The notes under the pieces: model-generated | Database searches by the model: none | Told to the model about the DNA's origin: nothing | The model's input: the letters and a program-made list of their open reading frames with translations, nothing else | In this document: positions 56,553 to 64,000 of the stretch, one piece after another | Position numbering within the stretch: position 1 is the stretch's first letter | Layout: each line of letters begins with the position of its first letter | NCBI GenBank assembly: GCA_002261195.1 | Contig: MVBO01000065.1 | Location: 1-64,000 of the forward strand | Direction of reading: 5' to 3' | Length of the DNA stretch: 64,000 nt | From: Bifiguratus adelaidae | Taxonomy: Eukaryota; Mucoromycota; Endogonomycetes; Endogonales | Position numbers and translations under genes: made by a program

Positions 56553-56914
56553 ATGTCTCAACGCGTCGTATTAATTGTCGATTGGGTGGCTAAAGCCGGT
56601 CAAGCTCACGCTGTTCGTCAGTATCTCAAGACCATGGTCCCTTTAACCCACCAAGAGCCCGGAAACCTTCAATACGATGTCTTGGAGGACCCAGAGAACG
56701 AAAATGTAAGTCGGCCTAGTCAATAATGCAACAATTCGGTGGACACGTCCTGATGCATCCTTAGGCTTTTGTCTTGTACGAGGTGTATAAAGATCAAGCT
56801 GGGTTTGAGGCGCATTGCTCAAGTGATTACTTTAAGGCAAACGTCTTGGAGGGCGCTTTGCCATTGCTAGAAAAGCGCGAAAGGCGCATCTTGCATCCAG
56901 CCAAGGGTGTCTAA
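56553..56914 (+). CDS. ABM-domain (antibiotic biosynthesis monooxygenase-like) protein B
   Basis: Two exons start at MSQRVVLIVDWVAKAGQA. QYLKTMVPLTHQEPGN and LQYDVLEDPENEN, then an intron with a GTAAGT donor (56706-56764), lead to AFVLYEVYKDQAGFEAHCSSDYFK. The alternating strand/helix pattern and the LYEVYKD...HxxSxYF core are those of ABM monooxygenases. It shares this fold with its divergent neighbour, although their sequences have drifted. The stop is at 56912-56914, 86 bases from the stop of the unknown convergent gene. Confidence 0.85.
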
Positions 56915-57000
56915 GCAAGATCTCCTTTCGACGATATAGAAAAAAGGTCCTTCGTAGAGCATTTACAGGGTATATTTACACGAGAATGGATCTATGAACA

Positions 57001-59366
57001 TCAAAAGGTCTTTTCTCGACGTAACGTGCGTCTGGCGCGTTGCGCTTCAATGGCCTGTAGTTTTGTCTTGCGTCCGTATGCCATGGTAATTTTTGGATAT
57101 TTATCATCCTCATCTTCAATATCGGCGAGTTCGTTGTCATCCTTGCAAAAAGTTAGATCGGGTTGATGATACTCTTTGTCAAAAATGCCCACCTCGTCTT
57201 CCGCTTCCTCTTGGTCCAGCACAACATCCTGGGCCACTCGACCTTTTCGATTCGCAAAGTTTATACTTTTACCTTTCACGTCCGAAAGGATTGGGCCTAC
57301 CATGTCCTCAGGTCCGAGAAAGGGATTGGGTAACATTTTTACGCGTGGTCTGGAGGAGATGGAACAATATTAAGCAACGAATGTCGAGGCAAATCTTCGG
57401 GAATCACCTGTCGTATTCATCATACTCTTCTTCGTCGTCTAAGAATGGGTTTTCACCGGTATCACGCCGAATGAGCGGTGGTTTGACCTCCGGAGCGAGC
57501 GTTTCAAACTTGCGCCGTGGTATGCTCTCCGCCTCCCAAGCTTTGATGGACTGGCGATGTGATTCTGAGGTGTCATTGGAGCGGTTGTTACGTGCACTTT
57601 GCATATCAGCAACCATACTGAGATTGAAGGAGCGAGGCCGGTTAGCCGTGATGGGGCGCGCGAGGTGATGTAGAGATTGGGAAGATTGACCACCCCCACC
57701 GTCGTGTCTAAGCGCTGGTGGTGGCAGGTACTCGGTGTCAGAGTCGTCGTCATCGTCGCCCACGTACACACCCGCCGGCTGACGGTCGAGGACTTCAGCC
57801 ATGGTGATTGATGATAAGGGTCTGTTGGCCAACGGTTGTCGAGGCATTTGAGTTGTTTGCATACGCTCTGTCCTTCGGTATACCTCGGGTACATCAGTTC
57901 CGGAATCGGCATCCTCGTATATCTCGTCGTGTGCTTCCACCTTGGATATGGCTTCATTGGCGAGCTGATCTGCATCTGAGTCTGGATCATTGTATATGGC
58001 TCCGTCGATTGAAAGATCTGTTACAGCTTCATCGTCTTCGGCTCTTAAGGATTCGGATTGTATTCGGTCAATCGAAAATGCAGGATTATCTTTGGATGGA
58101 TTATGTGCCTCCGGAAACAACAATCTTGGCTTCGGCTTCAAAGGAAACTCTTCGTCCTCGTCCTCCTCACTATACATTTGATTTGTCAACAAGAATGCAA
58201 CGTAAAAATGCGGATCAGCCTTACCTTTCATAATCATCAAACTCTATACGCTTGCCACGGCTGCGATGGGTATATGATTAGCTTTGTCCTTACCAAGCAG
58301 TGACTCTGACTTACAAAACGTAGGTGATCTTCCCAGGTCTGTCGCCTTCAGCCATGAGTTGGTTCATGAGGCGTCGTTTCTTAACTATATGTGGCGTTAT
58401 TGGTTCGCCTGGTCGCTTCACAAAAGGATTGCTAGGTGAGTCTCTTGGGCTGCCAAACTGTGGAAAGTCCTTCACACTGTATGTGCTGGACGCGGTGGAC
58501 GAGGGAGATGCATTTTTGGGCGAAAGAATGAATTGGCCATCTCCTTTGGACGGTGTTTTGAAGTGTTGATCAATCTTGGAAGCACCCTGCAACGAAACTA
58601 AGGCTTCCTTAAATTTGACCTGAGTAAAGCTAACTTCACGTCGCGCGCTGGCAATTCGCGGCTTCTCAGCGAATGAGTTCGTGCCAGCTTCCGGCTTTGA
58701 GTCGTCTTGATACAAGTAATCGTCACTCAAGCTAACTTGTTTAGCCTCTTGACCTTTTCGCAAAGACGCAACAGCATCCGCAAAGCTGACTTGCGTCATG
58801 TTCACCTGCGGTAGTGATTTTATTTCAGACCGTATTTCGCGCGAGTTGTAACCACCACTGTCACCGCTTTTCACTCCAAGTTGCTGCGAAGAGGCCCGCG
58901 CGTTGTTCTTGTTTTTGTCGTTGTCGCGTAATGACATGATGGTTTCGTCAAAGCTCGCGCTTTTTGATGGCATACTACTTGCCGTAGTTGTTGAGCCGTT
59001 GACATGCGCGTCCATTGTTGGTTCACGGAACTCTCTACTCTTTTGGAGTTCTGATATAAAGTCAAGGAATTCTCGCTTCTCTGCACTTTTGACTACGCTG
59101 CTGTTCGTGTCGTGATCTTGTTGAGATGTCCTTGAGCGACTTCGTTTGCGGGAGCTGACAGATGTCGAATCCACTATTGTTTGTTCAGGCGCTGGTGCAT
59201 ATTGATTAAAGTTGTCGTTTTCTGGGGCAAGTTCCACGTCTGCTGGTTTCCGCTTGCTTCGTTTTTGCGTTGTTGCCAGGTGCGCTGCCTGACCAGAATC
59301 TTCGGCGTTATCAACCTTGCGACCTTTGAGTTCACGTTGACCACCCTTTGCCGTCGAGCGCGGCAT
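57001..59366 (-). CDS. Unrecognised charged, mostly disordered protein with a four-copy peptide repeat
   Basis: The start MPRSTAKGGQRELKG is basic. Four exons join (59366-58319, then a small exon with RGKRIEFDDYE, 58155-57404, and 57355-57001) into roughly 750 residues. Four similar 12-residue motifs occur near residues 98-110, 137-149, 193-205 and 250-262: EFLDFISELQ, SFDETIMSLR, SFADAVASLR and KFKEALVSLQ. Basic nuclear-localisation-like clusters (KRSKRK, RKRSRSR, KKRRL) and three NPF motifs (NPFVK, NPFLD, NPFLG) also occur. The conserved-looking PGKITYVFRGKRIEFD joins exons 1 and 2. I do not recognise a family. Composition suggests a nuclear scaffold or regulator, but that is inference. Confidence 0.72.
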
Positions 59367-60807
59367 GATTCCGTGGTAAGCTTAGCGTGAATGTAAAGAG
59401 TTTGTCAATCTGCACAAAGTACGCCTGAATGTAATTGAAGCTTTGAAGTGGGTTGCCAAATATCACTGTGGATTTTCAGCCAATCAGCGACGAGTATTAT
59501 GTCCCACATTCATCGACTATTGCCCTAACCCTGTTAGCGTACTTGCTTTTGACCATTGTTATGGTGGCAGGGCTGGCTCCTTACCGCACAGGCAACTTTT
59601 GTGTCGATGGTCGCTGTCAGTGTATTTATATTGCTAGATTGGCGAAGGAAGAAAAGGAAGAAAAGCATTCGGCAGTCCATAGTAGCATTCCTCTTGGAAA
59701 GGAAGCCAACCGGAAAGAGAGCGTACCTGAATAATCTGCTGAACGATGTTAATTGATCACTATCAGACGGTATTTCCCTTGTCCATTCTCACATATTATG
59801 TAAGCAATTGTCGCCGTTCACACAGCAGTCCGGCGCAGGCTTTCCAGACACGTCATACGTATTGTCCTTAGGATAATGTCCATGTCCCATGGATCGTTAA
59901 TTGTTCATCCAATTTCCTTCAACACAAGCTTTGAATGTCCCAACACCGAACAATGGACGTCTCTCACGCGTTCGCATCTTGATATGAATAACCATTCGAG
60001 GCGAAGGAGATGAAAAGATGCCTTCGTGGGTTACTTGCAATTCTGACGCTTTTGATCAAAAGACCCATATGCACAAAAGAATTGCAATCGGACGGTCAAT
60101 ACCCCGCTAGCATTATAGACAATCAAGCGCACACTCGAATTAACCATAATAGCCAGCCAAGCGGTCCTGGATCGATATTTCCCGTTCGTGGATTGAGAAC
60201 AAGCCCTACCTGAAGCCTTCGCCTCAAAATTTTTTGAATATATCTGGACCACCGCTTTCCTTCGGCTTGCAATCTGCACATTTGCGAATTGACTAATAGA
60301 AGTATAGCTGTAGCCGAAACTGCCAAAATCGTCGAAGATTGGTCAAGCAACAGACAATGGCAGGGAAGAACAGATGCCCAGTGTGCAGGATGTTTGCCGT
60401 ATATGTAACTGCCAAGAAATTCAGAGGAAATCGTGCTCCCTCCTTCTGATGGCTAGTACTGTCACAAGGAGCAACTGATGCCAACCTGAGGTATAAACGG
60501 TTGTCTGAGGAGGATGAATTAGTGCTGGTGCTGACTCTGGGGAGTTTGCCCAAAGATCAAAATGGGTTGCTGTTCATGAGCCAATGTGAATAGGATTCAA
60601 GCATATGAGACCATCTGACTGATGCGGTTAAGCAGCCAGACTTGCTCCCTGATCCGAACTAGAATGCAATCGAGACAATCAACATACTTAAAGCAAACCC
60701 TATGCCATTTCCGGAAGATTTAATCAACTTATTGCGATGACATAAAATTTCGCGACCACGTGAACTATACGTTATAGAGTATATTGTAATTTTACTTTTA
60801 TAACGAA
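59367..60807. other. Long gap without a firmly supported gene, upstream of tRNA-Phe
   Basis: Nothing here is firmly coding. A run of hydrophobic open frames at about 59470-59756 (TIALTLLAYLLLTIV in one frame, FVSMVAVSVFILLDW in the next) might be a short membrane protein with introns I could not resolve; no good ATG opens it. A separate 67-codon ATG frame at 60010-60213 starts MKRCLRGLLAILTLLIKR, signal-peptide-like, but is short and lacks other support. The right end is AT-rich before the tRNA. Confidence 0.3.
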
Positions 60808-60881
60808 GCGGAAATAGCTCAGCTGGGAGTAGCGTCAGACTGAAGATCTGGAGGTCCCGTGTTCAATCCACGGTTTCCGCA
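60808..60881 (+). tRNA. tRNA-Phe (GAA anticodon)
   Basis: The acceptor stem GCGGAAA pairs with TTTCCGC plus discriminator A. The anticodon loop is CTGAAGA (GAA) on a 5-base stem, and the T arm CCGTG-TTCAATC-CACGG is perfect. A box (TAGCTCAGCTGG) and B box (GTTCAATCC) are present. No intron follows the anticodon, unlike yeast tRNA-Phe. The D arm has one extra base (GCTC...GTAGC), so its fourth pair is a C-T mismatch. A T-run terminator starts at 60885. The gene lies 111 bases upstream of the PPR gene start. Confidence 0.93.
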
Positions 60882-60884
60882 TTA

Positions 60885-60890
60885 TTTTTT
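60885..60890 (+). terminator. RNA polymerase III terminator for tRNA-Phe
   Basis: Six consecutive T on the coding strand begin four bases after the tRNA, followed by a second T run at about 60894-60901 as backup. Confidence 0.75.
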
Positions 60891-60992
60891 GTATTTTTTT
60901 CTTGGGCCTCCATTAATATTTTGCTTTCGTCATCATTTTGCGGATTCCCCATCCAACAGGCTTGTTTTGACTCTTGATCTGTCACCGGTACC

Positions 60993-62669
60993 ATGTTGCG
61001 GAGGTTATATACCGACGCTGTCATCCAGGGTACGTTGGATGCTATCAGTCCTCAGGTGCAAGGTTCCCGGAATACTCTTTATTGTGGCCAGGCGACTCGT
61101 TTCGTGCAAACTCGGCTCGATCGGCAATCAACACCTCGACGTTGCCATCCTGCAAGGGCCTTGAGCGGCCTGTCCACGGCTCAGCTGCGGGAACGGAGCG
61201 GTCGCCAAGGTATATTAAGCTCTCGACACTACACCCAGGCCATATTCGTGGATCCGACCGCAGCCATCGAAGACACCTTGGCTACCGATAACCGTCGTAC
61301 AGTCACCGACACCCAGCAAGCGGACAGAGCGCGATCCCTAGGTCGCGAAATTGGCAGGAAACATCGCATATTGCCAGTTAAGAAACTGAATGAGCGTCTA
61401 AGCTACATCGTATCTGCAGAGCAAGATTTGGATAAAGCAGTCGAGGTATTGATGCGACATGCACATTATACTCGCGAACAGCCTGCATCCAGACGACCGG
61501 ATGCTACGTCATTCACCATTGTCATGAAAGCAATGCTTCGTGACCGACAGATGGCCCAAGCTTTGGCATGTTTCCAGACCATGCTCGCCGAACGTATCCA
61601 GCCGGACGTTACTGCTTTCACATGTCTTATTGATGGAGTCATGAGAGAAGCTGACATCGACAAAACCGAGGCAATTATTCGGCAAATGGTCGATATGGGC
61701 ATCAAACCAAACTCCGTCACATATAACACTTTAATACGACAATCCGCGGTTCACTTTGACATGGCAACCGCAGAACAATTCCTCTCCGATATGAAAAGTG
61801 CTCACTATATACCCGATCAATACACATTTGGGGCTCTGATACAAGGCTATCGACTTCATGGACAAGTGGAGCAGGCATGGAAAGTGTACGACGACATGAT
61901 GAAATCCGGCGTACCACTGAATACCGCCATTGCCACGACGCTCATGGACATGCACCTGGATCATCATGACAATGTGGGTGTTAAGTACCTATATACCCAA
62001 TTTTTCGGTCAATCGCTCCTTCTAATCGAATCGAAACAAAGATCTACTGATCGAACGAAGAGGCTCAAGTTACCTATGCAGTACCCTATCGAAATCACGG
62101 GCCGACTTCAACCAAATGCTAAAACTGTCAATATATTACTGAACGCTGTTCTTGCCGATCTGGAACCGGAAGAGCTGCGATCTTTCTATCACATGTTTAC
62201 CTCCCCTTCAAACTCTACCACCAAACTTCCAACACAAGTCAAGATGCCATTCACCGAGAAGGCGAAAGCATTTCTAGGTGGGAGAAGCTCCTTAACCTAT
62301 ACTTATAATGCATTCATGAGAGCCTTTATTCGACGCAATGACACGAGCAAAGCCTTTCAAGTATTTGCCGATATGAAGGAACGCAATCTTGCCATCAACG
62401 ACGTCACATATGGCAACATTCTCCTGGCGTACTCTTACCTCCCAGACATGGCCAAGGCGCAAGGCGTGTTTCGTGACATGACGGCAGCAGGCGTGAAGCC
62501 AACGATCTGGCATTACACCATCATGATACGTGGATGGAGCCGAGCAAAGAATAGCCACATGATTCGTCTGCTCTTGGACGAAATGCACGACAAAGGCATT
62601 CAAGGGAACGGTCACACAGCATGGGCACTTAGCTGGCTCAAGCATCAACGAGACTCAGATAGACTATGA
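60993..62669 (+). CDS. Pentatricopeptide repeat (PPR) protein, probably mitochondrial
   Basis: This intronless gene encodes 558 residues. The N-terminal 60 residues are rich in Arg, Ser and Thr and poor in acid, as in a mitochondrial presequence. From about residue 165 there are tandem 35-residue PPR units, for example DATSFTIVMKAMLRDRQMAQ, DVTAFTCLIDGVMREADID, NSVTYNTLIRQSAVHFDMA, DQYTFGALIQGYRLHGQVE, then LTYTYNAFMRAFIRRNDTS, NDVTYGNILLAYSYLPDMA and TIWHYTIMIRGWSRAKNS. PPR proteins bind organellar RNA one base per repeat and guide processing or translation; the target is unknown. The stop is 24 bases from that of the convergent NFKBIL1-like gene. Confidence 0.92.
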   Translation: MLRRLYTDAVIQGTLDAISPQVQGSRNTLYCGQATRFVQTRLDRQSTPRRCHPARALSGLSTAQLRERSGRQGILSSRHYTQAIFVDPTAAIEDTLATDNRRTVTDTQQADRARSLGREIGRKHRILPVKKLNERLSYIVSAEQDLDKAVEVLMRHAHYTREQPASRRPDATSFTIVMKAMLRDRQMAQALACFQTMLAERIQPDVTAFTCLIDGVMREADIDKTEAIIRQMVDMGIKPNSVTYNTLIRQSAVHFDMATAEQFLSDMKSAHYIPDQYTFGALIQGYRLHGQVEQAWKVYDDMMKSGVPLNTAIATTLMDMHLDHHDNVGVKYLYTQFFGQSLLLIESKQRSTDRTKRLKLPMQYPIEITGRLQPNAKTVNILLNAVLADLEPEELRSFYHMFTSPSNSTTKLPTQVKMPFTEKAKAFLGGRSSLTYTYNAFMRAFIRRNDTSKAFQVFADMKERNLAINDVTYGNILLAYSYLPDMAKAQGVFRDMTAAGVKPTIWHYTIMIRGWSRAKNSHMIRLLLDEMHDKGIQGNGHTAWALSWLKHQRDSDRL

Positions 62670-62693
62670 TACACCCATTATGTACATTAGCAT

Positions 62694-63581
62694 TCATACT
62701 TTTAGATCTTTCCATACGTCGTTCAATATACTGGATACGTTATTGACCGTACGAATGATATGATTATGCTCCTCGCTTGTCGGAAAGGTCTGACCAAAGA
62801 GCTTACCATATCGTTGTATAAACTTGTCTGGATGAAAGCGAAGCTGCTCTTTACGTATCGCTGCCTTTTGTTCCGCCCTCTGGCCCAAATGACCAATGAG
62901 GAATTCAGTCATGTCAGCTTTGATGATGGTCTGATCTGCTGCGTCTAACAAAGAGGTTGTATGTATAGGCCAGGGTATATCGGCGTGACGAAGGTACGAT
63001 TGAATATCCTTAGCCTCGCACAATGCTTCCACCTCTTCCCACCGTTTCTCATACTTGCTACGAAGCGCGGCCACCTTCTTCTGAGTCATTTCGGCATCGA
63101 CTGATCGTGCTTGTCGTAACCGCTTCTCTTCCGCTTTGCGATACGCTTCCCTATCCGCCTCCCGTTGTCTCTTTTTGGCTTCTTTGCGTTCTTGACGTCG
63201 CCTCTCCGCTTCAATCTCATCCTTGTGCTTTCGCTCGTACATGCCTTCAACCATGTATCGGCGATATTCTTCATCCGTCAAGGCGTCTATACCACTCCTT
63301 CCTGGTTCTGAACGGGAGCGCCAGTACTCAGGCAAAAAGTCGCTTTCGTCCTCTGCCATGGCATCAAAGAGTTTCTCGTTCCATTCTGCCTCGTCTGATT
63401 TGAACGCCTCCAGTGGTGGTGGGTTCCAGTCATCGTCAAGGACCGGTGGGGTATAGTAGGATGAGGAGTGAGAGCGATGTCGTTTAGACTTGTGGTGTCT
63501 ATCATCGTCATGTTTCCGCTTTCCGGACTTGTGTTTATGTGGATCTGGTTGCTCCTTGAAGCTAAGCTTCGTGAGCACCAT
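62694..63581 (-). CDS. NFKBIL1-like nuclear protein
   Basis: This intronless gene encodes 295 residues from MVLTKLSFKEQ (ATG at 63579-63581). The N-terminus is basic and His-rich (KHKSGKRKHDDDRHHKSKRH), suggesting nuclear entry. A long charged helix (ERRRQERKEAKKRQREADR) follows, and the C-terminal part has IRKEQLRFHPDKFIQRYGKLF followed by a short helical end. This WHPD/FHPDKF-type segment and the coiled-coil ending match the C-terminus of NFKBIL1, a nuclear protein linked to mRNA splicing. The ankyrin repeats of animal NFKBIL1 are absent here, as in many fungal relatives. The stop of the next minus-strand gene is 53 bases upstream of its ATG. Confidence 0.8.
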   Translation of the reverse strand: MVLTKLSFKEQPDPHKHKSGKRKHDDDRHHKSKRHRSHSSSYYTPPVLDDDWNPPPLEAFKSDEAEWNEKLFDAMAEDESDFLPEYWRSRSEPGRSGIDALTDEEYRRYMVEGMYERKHKDEIEAERRRQERKEAKKRQREADREAYRKAEEKRLRQARSVDAEMTQKKVAALRSKYEKRWEEVEALCEAKDIQSYLRHADIPWPIHTTSLLDAADQTIIKADMTEFLIGHLGQRAEQKAAIRKEQLRFHPDKFIQRYGKLFGQTFPTSEEHNHIIRTVNNVSSILNDVWKDLKV

Positions 63582-63634
63582 TCAGAGTCAAAGATGGCGC
63601 AAATTTTAGGTATTCATTTTGATCACTCTGCGTG

Positions 63635-64000
63635 TTACTCTATCTTTACAGGGGACAATCCGGGGGAACGCTTTGGTGGCGTTGGAGAGCCGCGTGGGCT
63701 AGGTAGCTGTTGTGTTGGCGTCTCAAGGTAGGTGCGGTGGGAGGATCCTTTCTCTCCGTCTATATTGACCTCCTCTAGAATACCAAATTCCGTTTGAATT
63801 GGGGAAGGTTGCGGTGTACGATGCTTTGTCTCCGAGGTGGTGCTCAGTAAGCTTCGAACTTCTTCAATGGACTTTCGTCGTAGCTCTTGAGCATTTTCTG
63901 AATGGCCTGTGGCGAGCATGGGATGGTTCAATGGAGAGAACACCCAATCTTCCAGTTTTGGAGGCGGTAAAGAGGTCATGTTCTCCAATTCCTTTCGTAG
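63635..64000 (-). CDS. Unknown protein, 3' part (start beyond window)
   Basis: The frame is open to the window edge and shows LRKELENMTSLPPPKLEDW, then ELRRKSIEEVRSLLSTT and a Ser/Pro-rich end (SPRGSPTPPKRSPGLSP) with Ser-Pro and Thr-Pro sites typical of CDK or MAPK targets. The stop is at 63635. Too little is visible to assign a family. The nearest in-window ATG (63977-63979) would give only 114 residues, so the gene most likely begins outside the window. Confidence 0.6.
   Translation of the reverse strand, partial: LRKELENMTSLPPPKLEDWVFSPLNHPMLATGHSENAQELRRKSIEEVRSLLSTTSETKHRTPQPSPIQTEFGILEEVNIDGEKGSSHRTYLETPTQQLPSPRGSPTPPKRSPGLSPVKIE

Noticed and set aside
59453..59756. Two overlapping hydrophobic frames that might be one small membrane protein
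   Set aside because: No good ATG, and any splice joining the two frames needs an intron shorter than 40 bases or weak sites.

Overview
The window is compact, intron-bearing eukaryotic DNA from a filamentous fungus. Most genes carry one to several introns of about 40-80 bases with GT-AG ends (one GC-AG exception), intergenic gaps are often only tens of bases, and the products are fungal: a Cdc24 with a C-terminal PB1 domain, an AP-1-like bZIP factor, malate synthase, Dap1, an Asi-like RING protein and a UPF0658-type Golgi protein. Homologues of CNOT11, NFKBIL1 and CLPTM1, usually thought of as animal genes and absent from budding yeast, together with a TAM-like methyltransferase, point to an early-diverging lineage, most likely Mucoromycota. 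That placement is an inference from gene content; no taxonomic marker is present.

Layout. 1-4327: the 3' part of CLPTM1 converges on CNOT11, which lies 31 bases behind a mitochondrial HAD hydrolase (HDHD5/YKR070W type). 4955-9908: a Ser/Thr-rich single-pass surface protein and a long disordered protein with a WWE-like C-terminus. 11331-14146: Cdc24. 14449-21186 (minus strand): malate synthase, coatomer beta' and a cyclase-family gene broken by one stop codon. 22222-28921 (plus strand): SKP1, a methyltransferase, a membrane RING protein and a bZIP factor. 28938-34124: Nudix-eIF2B fusion, sulfotransferase-like protein, aldehyde dehydrogenase and VAP/Scs2. 34174-47365: Prp2/DHX16, Vps27, an unknown membrane protein, PTPMT1-like phosphatase, Med18, Dap1, PDAP1 and a LysM protein. 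47412-53658: UPF0658 protein, two divergent SDR paralogues and a YGR210C-type GTPase. 54008-56914: a phosphotransferase-like kinase and a divergent pair of ABM monooxygenases. 57001-64000: an unrecognised nuclear-type protein, tRNA-Phe, a PPR protein, an NFKBIL1-like protein and the 3' end of one further gene.

Most genes are core housekeeping functions (vesicle traffic: COPB2, Vps27, VAP; RNA: Prp2, CNOT11, Med18, tRNA-Phe; ubiquitin: SKP1, RING; polarity: Cdc24; mitochondria: PTPMT1, PPR, HDHD5). They do not form one pathway. I found no CRISPR array, transposon, virus-derived gene or obvious secondary-metabolite cluster. The points most worth checking are the single in-frame stop in the cyclase gene, the proline-rich insertion inside the methyltransferase, a GC-AG intron, very short divergent promoters (23-24 bases between start codons), the four-copy peptide repeat in the unknown gene at 57001-59366, and the WWE-like domain at 7323-9908. 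Gene starts take the first plausible ATG; several open frames extend upstream without an ATG.
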